Assembly (NCBI GenBank): GCA_016212505.1
Contig: JACRGB010000037.1
Location: forward strand, 1 to 42,335
Reading direction: 5' to 3'
Origin: Microcaldota archaeon
GTDB lineage: Archaea; Micrarchaeota; Micrarchaeia; Anstonellales; Bilamarchaeaceae
DNA: 42,335 bases
The translations under genes were made by a program, and so were the position numbers. Positions 25,803 through 33,675 of this stretch are shown piece after piece. Every line of letters begins with the position of its first letter. Positions within the stretch are counted from its first letter, which is position 1. The notes beneath the pieces are model-generated. The model did no database searches. It was not told the DNA's origin and saw nothing but the letters and a program-made list of their open reading frames with translations.

Positions 25803-26639
25803 TTACCTGCAACTCCAAACAGTTATGTTCGCTCTTTTTGCGCCAAATGTGTAGCCCGCTGTAACATCTCGCACTTCAACTATCATCGTATCGAGTGTGG
25901 TTGCTGGGTTTGGCATTGCTGTAAATGTTTCATCTTTGAAAGGTCTTTGTACAAGTATGTTACCTTTTGAATCTATGAAAGATAAAGCAACAGAAGCTAC
26001 TCCCTCTTTTCCTGGCGCTATTAGATCATCAAGCGTAATTTTCAATGCACCCTCAACACCAAAAACTGTTACTGGTAGAGAATCGCCTTGGTTCAGAACC
26101 CCGCCTGTTTTTTCATGTAATAGCCCACAACCTAGGGATACTCCTTTTACTCTTTCAATGGAAACATCTACTGCCCAATCCAAATTTCTATGTGTATCAT
26201 CTTGGGATGGTGGTGCTGCAGCAAAAATTGTCATTACATAGCCTATATCATATACCTGAGCCAAATACCTGACTAAGTATTGTCTTGGGGTTCCAGTGTT
26301 TCCACTCATATCTTGAACGAGCTGAACTTTAGAAATAGGATCACATGGAGAAAGCTGGCTATCAAATATATCAAAATTGAAACTTAGAACACCATTTTTG
26401 GTTTCAGAACCCCTATATGTGAATCTAATTCCTTCAACTTCTTTAGATGTGCCTTTATTGAGTATGCATCTGCTTCCACTTACTAGTTCATCACATTTAG
26501 CTGAAATAGTTGGTGGGCACTGAGGTGGAATGTCTAATGGACCTTTTCCACATCCCGCAATTCCTGCTGCAAGTAATGCAACTGATGCAAATCTAACTAC
26601 TCCTAATGCTCCAGGACTAATTCTAACTGACTGTTTCAT
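25803..26639 (-). CDS. Secreted lipoprotein with GYTFG-motif C-terminal domain
   Basis: The N-terminus is a signal peptide ending in a lipobox (VALLAAGIAGCGKG; Cys near residue 30), followed by a Pro/Cys-rich stretch and a beta-rich extracellular region. The C-terminus, MIVEVRDVTAGYTFGAKRAN, shares the V-x-x-GYTFG-x-x-x-A pattern with the lipoprotein at 31942-32907, so the two look like distant paralogues. Several Cys residues may form disulphides. No enzymatic motif is seen. A TATA-like TTTTAAA (26664-26670), 27 nt upstream of the ATG, predicts a leaderless mRNA. Confidence 0.75.
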   Translation of the reverse strand: MKQSVRISPGALGVVRFASVALLAAGIAGCGKGPLDIPPQCPPTISAKCDELVSGSRCILNKGTSKEVEGIRFTYRGSETKNGVLSFNFDIFDSQLSPCDPISKVQLVQDMSGNTGTPRQYLVRYLAQVYDIGYVMTIFAAAPPSQDDTHRNLDWAVDVSIERVKGVSLGCGLLHEKTGGVLNQGDSLPVTVFGVEGALKITLDDLIAPGKEGVASVALSFIDSKGNILVQRPFKDETFTAMPNPATTLDTMIVEVRDVTAGYTFGAKRANITVWSCR

Positions 26640-26699
26640 GTGTATTTCTATGTTTACTTATGCTTTTAAATGTTATCTTTCTACCCTGGATCTTACTAG

Positions 26700-27419
26700 C
26701 TAGTAGCCCCTTTTTTCAAAAATATACGTTTCCTGATCCTCAGTGCGGCACATCAAATGATCGTAATACAAATGATACTCAAGTAAGGCTCGCGCTCGGT
26801 ACATTATTTCAAGAGATGGGTGATATCCGCCTAAATCCCGAAGTGCTTGGTTGTTTTTATCCTTATCCTCTCCAGCACATACTAAACAATGCAATGCCTG
26901 CCATCCTATCATACGGTTATTACTCCTTAACGTGATTGATTTGAGTGCAGGAATTACATCTTCTTTTGAACCCCTATAATGTCCTAAAGTTTTTACTGCC
27001 TCAAATGCAACTTCGGATTCACTATCCTCATTGATCAACTTAACCAAGGCACCAATCGCTAAATTTAGTCCATCTTTTCTTCTTGAATTAATATCTCTTA
27101 AGATTCTTCTGACCACTTTAGCAGCTTTTATTCTAATTACTGGATTGAAATCCTGCTCAAAAACTCCTGATAGTCCTTTATCCATTTGAGGCATCTGTTT
27201 CAGGTCAATACTTTCATAGCTCCAGTCCAGTATCTCATCAAGTGCTGCTGCTCTTAATTTTGGATTTCCCAGACTCTTTATTGCCCATGCTATTCGTTGT
27301 GATTCGGCTTTAATTGCAAGATCTCCATGCGGCCTTGATAAAAGAGGAGTACATCCGGAAAGAAAAAGAGAGAGCGCAAGAGTACTTCGAATTCCAAAGG
27401 CATGTAGTTTATTTCTCAT
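26700..27419 (-). CDS. Lipoprotein with HEAT-like repeats
   Basis: The signal peptide ends in the lipobox LFLSGC (Cys about residue 23). The mature part consists of paired helices of HEAT/ARM type, for example IRIKAAKVVRRILRDINSRR, LAIGALVKLINEDSESEVAF and EAVKTLGHYRGSKEDVIPAL. These patterns usually make protein-binding solenoids. It lies between two other minus-strand genes for exported or unknown proteins. A TATA-like box overlaps the end of the preceding gene (near 27450-27460), and AAGGT lies 11 nt before the start. Confidence 0.75.
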   Translation of the reverse strand: MRNKLHAFGIRSTLALSLFLSGCTPLLSRPHGDLAIKAESQRIAWAIKSLGNPKLRAAALDEILDWSYESIDLKQMPQMDKGLSGVFEQDFNPVIRIKAAKVVRRILRDINSRRKDGLNLAIGALVKLINEDSESEVAFEAVKTLGHYRGSKEDVIPALKSITLRSNNRMIGWQALHCLVCAGEDKDKNNQALRDLGGYHPSLEIMYRARALLEYHLYYDHLMCRTEDQETYIFEKRGY

Positions 27420-27454
27420 GATAATTTACCTTGGGATTAGTTTTTAACATTTAT

Positions 27455-28093
27455 TTATATAAATCTCAAAGGACTTTGAGATTCCATTAATTGTGAAAAT
27501 GTCGGATTTCTTCCTAAGAAATCATGCATGGCTGCAAATCTTCCTTCAGCCCTTTTGCTAACTATCCAATTAAAACTGATTATGAAAGGGCTCATTAATC
27601 CTGCTTCAGGCCCGTCTAGTTTTACTAGCCCTAAGACAAGCGGATCAGTTGGAGGCGCTATTTCAACATATGCTGAGTTTTTTCTTCCGTGCCTGGAAAG
27701 TTCAAAACGTAATCCGGAACCTGCAGTTAATTCCGTCAACAGAATGGGATTTAGTTGACAAACTGAATAGCCCTGTGCTAGTGCAGCTCCTTCAAGTTCA
27801 GCCACTCTTCCTCTGGCAAAGCCTTCGATATTTGCTAAAAATTGGAATGCTGCAGAGTTTCTAAGCGGACCGTTATCCGTTTTTCTTGCATCTTCTGCCA
27901 TCAGTCCAAAAAATCTAAAATGATCTTTAACCGTAGCAATATCTAACCCAGTTACTTTTCTTCCTTCTGCTGGTGCTAAAAATAATGGAATTAGTACTCT
28001 ATCCTCTGTTTGAATCTCCCATCTTACAACTTCTTTATGGAGCGAAGAGCGTCTTGTTATCTCCATTAACCTATTACAGGCTCTGTGTTGCAT
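27455..28093 (-). CDS. Unknown 212-aa soluble protein
   Basis: I do not recognise this protein. It has no signal peptide. Segments such as VLIPLFLAPAEGRKVTGLDI and RFELSRHGRKNSAYVEIAPP look like an alpha/beta globular fold. A TATA-like TTTTTAAA (28118-28125) centred 28 nt upstream of ATG 28093 supports a leaderless start. A hairpin with perfect 10-bp arms (27462-27483) covers its last coding codons, again placing a hairpin at a gene 3' end. Confidence 0.65.
   Translation of the reverse strand: MQHRACNRLMEITRRSSLHKEVVRWEIQTEDRVLIPLFLAPAEGRKVTGLDIATVKDHFRFFGLMAEDARKTDNGPLRNSAAFQFLANIEGFARGRVAELEGAALAQGYSVCQLNPILLTELTAGSGLRFELSRHGRKNSAYVEIAPPTDPLVLGLVKLDGPEAGLMSPFIISFNWIVSKRAEGRFAAMHDFLGRNPTFSQLMESQSPLRFI
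27462..27483. repeat. Hairpin at a gene 3' end
   Basis: AATCTCAAAG-GA-CTTTGAGATT covers the final codons of the 212-aa gene and abuts the TATA region of the HEAT lipoprotein gene. It could serve as a processing or termination signal between them. Confidence 0.5.
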
Positions 28094-28166
28094 AAAGTAT
28101 TCTTATGTCTGTTAGGCTTTTTAAAGATATATTTAGCTCAATGCGCGCGGAATATTATTGTTCAAT

Positions 28167-28544
28167 TTAGAATGCTCCATCCTTATTAGGTGAGTCCGCT
28201 GGAATAACCTGACCGCAGTCCCACATTTCTACAATCTTATCATTTTGGAAGCGAAATATATGTACAACTGACATTTCTTTTTCGCCCAAACGCAAATGGG
28301 AATGAACTGCAACCAGTTCTCCCTCCCCAATAGCGTTTTTTATCATGAATTTTTTGTCTGGAACTTCATTATTGTTATCTTTCATCGCCTTTTGCAAAGC
28401 AGCAAAACCTGCTGCAAAGTAAACATTGTGATGTTTTCCTCCAAAATCCACATGCTTTTGATAGGCTTCATCGATTCGGCCTGATACAACAAGCTGCAGA
28501 AAATTTACTGCGGCATCCTTATTGTTATTTATCATATTTTCCAC
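28167..28544 (-). CDS. SnoaL/NTF2-like small protein
   Basis: The 125-residue product starts with the NTF2-like pattern NKDAAVNFLQLVVSGRIDEA (helix with 'v..fl..~~~g~~~ea') and ends with MSVVHIFRFQNDKIVEMWDC, the typical 'v.hifrf.dgkI.e.wd' strand of SnoaL-like proteins. The fold forms a cone-shaped pocket; the ligand is unknown. It is the last of five small genes (30577 to 28167) on the minus strand that resemble a bacterial set of stress- or metabolism-related proteins. Confidence 0.82.
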   Translation of the reverse strand: MENMINNNKDAAVNFLQLVVSGRIDEAYQKHVDFGGKHHNVYFAAGFAALQKAMKDNNNEVPDKKFMIKNAIGEGELVAVHSHLRLGEKEMSVVHIFRFQNDKIVEMWDCGQVIPADSPNKDGAF

Positions 28545-28554
28545 CCCTTTAACT

Positions 28555-28776
28555 TTATTTTTTTATCAAGGTTTTTTTGTAAATTTCTCCTTTTTTATCA
28601 TAAGTTATCCATTCGCCAGTTTGTTTGCCTTTTTCGAAGTGTCCGGAGCGCATCTTAGTGCCATCTTTCCTGAACCATTCCCAGTACCCCTCACACTTAC
28701 CATTCAACATATCTCCTTTTGCCCAGATAGATCCGTCTTTGTGATTTACTGTATGTTTTTTCGAAGATTCAGTCAT
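28555..28776 (-). CDS. MORN/YwqK-like repeat protein, small
   Basis: The 73-residue product has repeats of the MORN/YwqK 'G.~~.G~w~.~y.~G.~~~.g.y~~Gk~~G~w~~y' pattern: KCEGYWEWFRKDGTKMRSGH and FEKGKQTGEWITYDKKGEIY. Such repeats are often protein- or lipid-binding. It lies 6 nt downstream of the DUF1801 gene, so they are co-transcribed. Confidence 0.75.
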   Translation of the reverse strand: MTESSKKHTVNHKDGSIWAKGDMLNGKCEGYWEWFRKDGTKMRSGHFEKGKQTGEWITYDKKGEIYKKTLIKK

Positions 28777-28781
28777 ATGGA

Positions 28782-29210
28782 TTAATCCCTCCCAGCAATT
28801 ACTAACCCCGGAGATTTTTCAGCAAGTTTTATCACTTTCTTTAGTGCATCAAGATTCAGATCTTCAATCTTCTTGAAACGTATGCAGCTTTTGCCAACAC
28901 TGACTTTGCCTAATTCTTTTTTGTGTTTTTCAGCAATATATTCTCCGTCTTTAATTGCACAGAGGTACAAGCTGATATAATTTTTCTGGCTTGCAAGCCC
29001 AATAGTTGGCCAGTCAAGTACTTCCTTTTTATTATTCTTATATTTGAAACTTCCATATCCTGGCATGTTGTATAAAAAATTTGGCTTAAGAGATGGTGCA
29101 GTTTCCTGAATGAATTTATGCAAAAATTCCATTTGTTTCTTTCTATCTTCTGGAAGCATTGCTAGATATTCTTCCACTGATTTTGCGTTTACTGGTTTGA
29201 ACATGTTCAT
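28782..29210 (-). CDS. DUF1801-family protein (YdhG-like)
   Basis: About 142 residues from ATG 29210. SVEEYLAMLPEDRKKQMEFL, FLYNMPGYGSFKYKN and IGLASQKNYISLYLCAIKDG are the family blocks ('y...~p.~~~~~~~~lr~~i~', '~~ysmP.y', '~~~~~~~k~~~slyl'). Related bacterial proteins have been linked to iron handling, but the function is not firmly known. GAGGG 8 nt upstream favours ATG 29210 over the frame-opening ATG at 29225, which overlaps the end of the VOC gene. Confidence 0.85.
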   Translation of the reverse strand: MNMFKPVNAKSVEEYLAMLPEDRKKQMEFLHKFIQETAPSLKPNFLYNMPGYGSFKYKNNKKEVLDWPTIGLASQKNYISLYLCAIKDGEYIAEKHKKELGKVSVGKSCIRFKKIEDLNLDALKKVIKLAEKSPGLVIAGRD

Positions 29211-29214
29211 GTTT

Positions 29215-30101
29215 TTATCCCTCATAAGCTTTTTTCAATTTAGCAATGTCAAACTTTTTCATTGGTAAAAATGCCTGAGTTACTCTATCAATTTGTTCCT
29301 TAGTTCCATTTTTCATTATTTCTTCCATTATATTTGGAACAATTTGCCATGATACCCCGTATTTGTCTTTTAGCCAGCCACATTGTTCTGATTCAGGCAC
29401 TGCAGAAAGTTTTCCCCAATAATAATCGATTTCTTCCTGTGTTTTGCAACTTACTATAAATGAAATCGCTTCACTGAAACTAAATTTGTGTTGATGAGCA
29501 CTATCCATGGCTGCAAACTCTTGCCCTTCAAGCGTGAAACCCCCATATGCTATTGTGCCTTCTTTATCCGGTTCCTGTCCTTTACTATATCGCATTGCAT
29601 CTCCAATTTTTGAATTCTTGAATATCGATGCATAAAATTTCATTGCCTCTTCTGCTTTTCCAGCTAATGCGCCTACAAACATTATCACTGGAGTGATCTT
29701 CTGTTTTATTGGTATATCTCCAAAGAACATTATCTGCCAGGAAAGCCCGTATTTATCAGCTGTCCACCCATATTTTTCACTAAATGGGTATTTATCAAGT
29801 GGCATTAACGCTTTTCCGCCAACAGATAATTTTTTCCATAATACATCTACTTCTTCTTTGCTCTTGCATGCTACAAGAAATGAAATAGATGGATTGAATT
29901 TGAAAATTGGTCCTGCACTAATAGCCATAAAACTCTGCCCAGAAAGCTCAAATGAAACAATATCACAATCCCCTGAAGGAGTATTATGTATTGTTGTTAC
30001 ATTAGTAACCTTTGAACCCCCCCTCCAAATACAGATGTGTAAAATTCTGCTGCTTCCTTTGCTTCTTTATCATACCATAAATGCGTGGTTATTTTTTGCA
30101 T
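29215..30101 (-). CDS. PhnB-like VOC-superfamily protein (3-demethylubiquinone-9 methyltransferase domain), frameshifted
   Basis: Two VOC repeats are present. The intact downstream frame (29215-29928) holds the second domain complete ([20 protein letters not shown], then [12 protein letters not shown]) and part of the first. The missing N-terminus ([20 protein letters not shown], then YTSVFGG) is encoded from ATG 30101 in another frame. The two frames join at a run of seven C (30017-30023, G on the coding strand): one extra G would give FGGGGSKVTN and restore a full protein of about 295 residues. So this is a homopolymer frameshift, from sequencing error, recent mutation or slippage. The annotation of only the downstream frame would misplace the start. 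Family members are small dimeric VOC proteins of unclear activity. Confidence 0.85.
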
Positions 30102-30103
30102 AT

Positions 30104-30577
30104 TTATTCACCCTTCAAACTTTCAACCATTTTATCGAATGACTCATTCCATCCAGCGTTAGCCATCTTGCTCATTTCTCCAGCCGGCATACCTGCGTGT
30201 TTCAATGTCATTTTCGTTTTTCCGTTGACTTCTTCAAAGGTGACTGTCACTGTCAATTCTTCTGGAAATTCACCTTCTATGCCGTAACTTGAAGCAGGAA
30301 CTCTATTCCCCTTTGCATCTGCAAATGAATCAGTATAAACAATTTTTTTCATTGAGACTATTTCTTTGTAAATTCCAGTGCTCCAGTAATCTTTGCCATC
30401 AGGTGCCCTCATGCACCAAAGATACTTACCACCAACATGGAACTCTGTTTTGCAAAAAGGCGAAGTAAATGCTTTTGGTCCCCACCATTTTCTCAATTCT
30501 ACCGGGTCTGCCCATGCGTTCCAAACTTTTTCAACTGGCGCGTTAAAAGTCCGATTAATTACTAAATCATTAGTCAT
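30104..30577 (-). CDS. SRPBCC (AHSA1/START-like) protein
   Basis: The 157-residue product begins [20 protein letters not shown], then [13 protein letters not shown]: the standard 'i.R.f.ap.e~vw~a~tdpe.l.~Wwgp' start of Activator-of-Hsp90-like SRPBCC proteins. It ends [15 protein letters not shown], as usual ('Gw...l~~L~~~l'). These form a hydrophobic binding cavity; the ligand is unknown. GGGAGG precedes the ATG. It is the first gene of the five-gene run with VOC, DUF1801, MORN and SnoaL proteins, a combination familiar from bacteria. Confidence 0.9.
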   Translation of the reverse strand: MTNDLVINRTFNAPVEKVWNAWADPVELRKWWGPKAFTSPFCKTEFHVGGKYLWCMRAPDGKDYWSTGIYKEIVSMKKIVYTDSFADAKGNRVPASSYGIEGEFPEELTVTVTFEEVNGKTKMTLKHAGMPAGEMSKMANAGWNESFDKMVESLKGE

Positions 30578-30680
30578 TTTCTCGCCTCCCTCTTATTCGC
30601 TCTATCTTTCTTTTTAATTTTTTCCTTTTCCTCTTTCAAATAAAATTATCCAATGAAGCAAAAAGTTCACCCCAAAGAGC

Positions 30681-31619
30681 TTATTTTCTCTTAAATACTG
30701 CTCCAATAGCAAGAGGATTTTCTTTCGCATAAAAAGTACTGCTTAAAACAGTATCAAACTGATTAGAGAATAAAACTGTTAGATCTTCTGGCCTTCTAAA
30801 AGTATTTTCAGCAAGCTTTTGTGTTAGATCGTATTCATCTTTTAACATTCGGTACATTAAGCGAATAGCATCTTGCACAAATTCCATCCTATCTTTACCT
30901 TCAATAGCCAAACGAACTCTAACTAAAAGTCTAGAGTACCTGGCTGTTCTTCCTTCTCTCATTGATAGATTATCATCAAATCTATTTATGTTGTATAAAT
31001 TTCTCTCGCTCATTACTGAAAAACTATGGAAAGGAGATAAGATTAATTTTTGATTTAGTAAAGTTTCTACTTCACTGCCCATCGATCTCCAAACTGAAGG
31101 ATCAATAGTTGTAAGCAGAGCTAATAATGGCTCTATTGCTTCAAGCAAATTTGGTACGTAACGAAAATCCTCAAGAATGGGAGACTCTGCATGATGAGCA
31201 ATTGCAATAAATCTTTCATGTGTAACAAGTACTCTAGCAGCATTTTGTACTACAAGAGGAATATTTACATAATCTAAGGAAAAAAGAGCAGCTAAATACA
31301 ATCTTCGTTTTCCATCCAAACCTATTTCCTCTCTGTTAAATGGTTTTTCCATATCAAGAACCATAGGTGGAACTGCAGTATCAGGAATGCAAACCAAATC
31401 TGTTGTCAAATAGGATCTCCCCTTTCCTTTTAGCAATGTTGCAACATGTCCTTTATTGCCTCCTAAAAGAGCAACTCTTGTATGGCTAGGTATATTTCTA
31501 TCAATAAATTCTACAATAGCAGGATACTGTCGAAAAGGAAATATTGAATTTTCATCGCGTCTAAGTGTAGCCTATGCTCTCTTAGTTTGCGATGATTGAA
31601 TTGTTTGCATACTCGGCAT
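30681..31619 (-). CDS. SAM-methyltransferase-like protein with in-frame TAG at codon 16
   Basis: The open frame after the TAG encodes TRVALLGGNKGHVATLLKGK (Gly-rich SAM loop), then LTTDLV, VLDMEKPF and VQNAARVLVTHERFIAIAHH, which follow the order of motifs I to VI of class I methyltransferases in diverged form. The frame continues upstream without any start codon to TAG 31572-31574, and beyond it to ATG 31619. A TATA box (31641-31650) lies 27 nt before that ATG. So the natural start is 31619 and the amber codon interrupts it. TAG is a normal stop in several nearby genes (atpI, L15e, dph2). Probably a recent nonsense mutation, or translation restarts at TTG 31436. Confidence 0.6.
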
Positions 31620-31640
31620 ACATTACTTATACACAATTAA

Positions 31641-31650
31641 CCTTTAAAAA
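31641..31650 (-). promoter_or_regulatory. TATA box of the methyltransferase-like gene
   Basis: Minus-strand TTTTTAAAGG, centred 27 nt upstream of ATG 31619. It supports that ATG as the original leaderless start and so the amber codon as internal. Confidence 0.55.
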
Positions 31651-31781
31651 CCATTATATCGAGTTATTAAAACGAATAATGAAATAGTCAAAACGTATGT
31701 TGATATTAATTCAGTTTGTTGTTAATCCTGAAAATGATTCTTGGAAGAAACTTGTTCACTATTCATTAGTACGAGCGTGGA

Positions 31782-31922
31782 ATGACGAAGACTTTGTATG
31801 GGATAAAAGTCGACAAAATAATGCAGGTAGAAAAAACTCTAATTGGAAAATCATTTGCAAAACTTAACGATGAAACATTTGCTCAAGTTGTTAAGGAATT
31901 GGTTAAGCTGATATCGAAATAA
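31782..31922 (+). pseudogene. MazF/PemK-like toxin, C-terminal remnant
   Basis: A 46-codon plus-strand frame encodes IKVDKIMQVEKTLIGKSFAK followed by NDETFAQVVKELVKLISK. This resembles the C-terminus of PemK/MazF endoribonucleases (strand with 'v..dki.t~~~~~i.~~~g~l', then a final helix). No N-terminal toxin part is present upstream in any frame, so it is probably a decayed copy. The rest of the 31620-31941 spacer shows only a short uncertain frame (about 31697-31864) with no recognisable similarity. Confidence 0.4.
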
Positions 31923-31941
31923 AAAAATAATTTTGCCAGCG

Positions 31942-32907
31942 CTATTCGTAACTGCAATAGTCCAGCATTCCACCTTTCGGAATAGTTACATCAAACGAAA
32001 GCAGGTTTCCTGCATTATCTGACTTAACCGTTGCCTTAAACCCTTTTTGAGGTTGACCATTTATCGATATGTCCTGCCCTGAAACTAATTTAGCATCTTC
32101 AGTTAATATCGCAATCTGTGCCCACTTTGCTTTACCAAAGGTGTAGCCCGGAGCAACTTTACTTACTCTTATTGGAAGTGTAATGCCATTAATGAAAGAA
32201 TAATATGTAACTCCTTCGGCAATTTTTATTGGATTACCTACTGGCACTCCTGTTTTAGTTACAATGCTGAATATACCAGAATTTATTCCATTATTGTATT
32301 CAACATCTATTAATTTTACGTCATAGCAAGAAGGGCCCACTAAAGCTTCATTGACATTTACTATTCCTGAAACTGCCTCTTTGCTTACTGTTACCTCGCC
32401 CTTAACCATCTCCGTTATGATATGAGCCTTTCCAAGGAAATATATTTGGAACTTGTGAGTTAAGACGCTAGTAGGTATTCCACTACCCATTCCATCAGAA
32501 AATTCAGCATGATAAGTGGTTGATCCATCCATGTTATTTGTAACAGTTACTTTCTGCGTGTATGTTTTACCGCTATCAAAATCCATGAGCATATATGCTG
32601 CAGATTGGCCCGGATTAACATTTTGAGCACCACAAACTTTTTTAGGAGTACAAGTTGGTGCTAAGTCTGGAGGCTGTGTCATATCTGGTGGCTTAGCTAA
32701 ATCTGGTTCAGGCATTTTCAGATCTGGAAATCGGCTTAGATCCGGCAACTTGCTTAGATCCGGTCTGCCTGATGCATCTGCCATAGGTTCGCCAAAACAT
32801 TTTCCTTGAGTTTCTGGTGTATCACAAACTCTTGTTCTGCATCCAGCACCAGTTAAAACTATCCCCGAAATCAATACTCTTCCAACTGTTTTTTGTAATC
32901 TTTTCAT
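31942..32907 (-). CDS. Lipoprotein with PDL-repeat linker and GYTFG-motif domain
   Basis: The signal peptide ends in the lipobox LTGAGC (Cys about residue 23). A Pro/Asp/Leu linker follows with about seven PDL/PDM repeats (LSKLPDLSRFPDLKMPEPDL and LAKPPDMTQPPDLAP). The style is well known in lipoproteins of myxobacteria and relatives. The rest is beta-rich (YTQKVTVTNNMDGSTTYHAE), ending in a region with VSKVAPGYTFGKAKWAQIAI, which matches the end of the lipoprotein at 25803-26639. Function unknown; probably a cell-surface protein. A TATA-like box (about 32958-32966) and AAAGGG precede the ATG. Confidence 0.78.
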   Translation of the reverse strand: MKRLQKTVGRVLISGIVLTGAGCRTRVCDTPETQGKCFGEPMADASGRPDLSKLPDLSRFPDLKMPEPDLAKPPDMTQPPDLAPTCTPKKVCGAQNVNPGQSAAYMLMDFDSGKTYTQKVTVTNNMDGSTTYHAEFSDGMGSGIPTSVLTHKFQIYFLGKAHIITEMVKGEVTVSKEAVSGIVNVNEALVGPSCYDVKLIDVEYNNGINSGIFSIVTKTGVPVGNPIKIAEGVTYYSFINGITLPIRVSKVAPGYTFGKAKWAQIAILTEDAKLVSGQDISINGQPQKGFKATVKSDNAGNLLSFDVTIPKGGMLDYCSYE

Positions 32908-32997
32908 AATAATGCCCTTTAAAATAGTGTTTTCTTATGTTTTAATATGTTTAGTAACCTTTTTAAAGATAACTGAGACAATGCTCACGCTAATCGT

Positions 32998-33016
32998 TTT
33001 TAAAAAAAAATAAAAT
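32998..33016 (-). terminator. T-rich terminator after the 23S rRNA gene
   Basis: On the minus strand a T-tract (TTTTATTTTTTTTT, 33001-33016) lies about 120 nt beyond the mature 23S end, after the trailer arm of the processing stem. Archaeal termination usually occurs at such T-tracts. Confidence 0.5.
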
Positions 33017-33081
33017 TTGCATCATTTATCCTATGTTTTCATGTGACCAGAATTGCTTAGGTTCTGATCAATGGGTAAAAT

Positions 33082-33103
33082 GATAGCAGGAAGAATTCTA
33101 GAG
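33082..33103 (-). other. Pre-23S processing stem, trailer arm
   Basis: GATAGCAGGAA (33082-33092, plus strand) is complementary in the transcript to leader 36607-36617 over 11 bp. AATTCTAGAG (33094-33103) pairs with leader 36570-36579 with one G-U. Together they make the long stem enclosing 23S rRNA. Confidence 0.75.
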
Positions 33104-33486
33104 TGATCAATTCCTTACGAAATTGTGTGATATACCATATGTTGGATTAGACCGTTAGTAACTTCTGGCTGAAACGCTCGGTTTCCCTTGCGCCTTACAC
33201 CAAAGTCCTATCAAACGGATCTGCTATCCGTGGTATATGCTTCCTCGTTTTAAGAGTCGCTTCGACCTTAGATGCTTTCAGGTCTTATCGACGTGGCGCG
33301 TGGCTGCCCGGCAATGCATATTAACAACCGGTAGACTAGAGGCGCCGAATCTCCGTTCCTCTCGTACTCAGAGATCCTTTCTCTCAAGAAGCTACACTCC
33401 CAGGAGATACTACCGTACTGTCTCGCGACGTACTGAACCCAGCTCATGTGGGACTTTAATGGATGAACAACCCAACCCTTGGCCGC

Positions 33487-33563
33487 TTATAGACTTTTGA
33501 CTGATGAATACCTAATGCCTTTTGATGAAACTTTTGGCATTAATTTGTAGTCAATCAAAAGTT
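33487..33563 (-). other. BHB-type 23S rRNA intron in helix 91 loop (77 nt)
   Basis: In the transcript, exon GGUCGUGUAG is followed by bulge GAA, then intron helix ACUUUUGAUU paired with AGUCAAAAGU. The central 4-bp helix is GUAG/CUAU (one G-U), and bulge AAG follows it before CGGCC. Cutting after the second base of each bulge joins ...GUGUAGGA to GCGGCC..., giving a helix 91 hairpin GGUCG-UGUAGGAG-CGGCC with the same 8-nt loop length as in other archaea. A second internal hairpin (UAAUGCC/GGCAUUA) lies inside the intron. No homing endonuclease is encoded. Confidence 0.8.
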
Positions 33564-33620
33564 TCCTACACGACCAGGATGTCCCAAGCCGACAGCGATG
33601 TACCAAACCGCGGGGTCGAT

Positions 33621-33675
33621 AAGTACGCGAGTAGTTCTATTTGAATCTATTCAGAAACGACAGAACTACGCCGCT
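33621..33675 (-). other. BHB-type 23S rRNA intron in helix 89 region (55 nt)
   Basis: The central helix is exon GUAC with intron GUAC. Bulges are ACA and UUA. The intron side starts with GCG/CGC and a GUAGUUCU/AGAACUAC helix of 8 bp. Cutting after the second base of each bulge joins GAGAGUACAC to AUCGACCCCGCGGUUUGG, matching the universal pattern (E. coli GAGUUCAU-AUCGACGG, about positions 2477/2478). Near-canonical BHB geometry. Confidence 0.85.

Noticed and set aside
26660-26935. Plus-strand frame opposite the HEAT-repeat lipoprotein gene
   Set aside because: Antisense shadow; the minus-strand gene has a lipobox signal peptide and repeats.
31572-31574. TAG read as pyrrolysine
   Set aside because: TAG ends conserved genes here (atpI, L15e, dph2) and no pyl gene is in the window; kept only as a remote option.
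31697-31864. Plus-strand frame of about 55 codons before the mazF remnant
   Set aside because: No recognisable similarity and no clear ribosome-binding site; it overlaps the better-supported MazF-like frame.
32908-33133. 5S rRNA or tRNA downstream of 23S
   Set aside because: No cloverleaf or 5S consensus; the segment is explained by the processing stem and T-tract.
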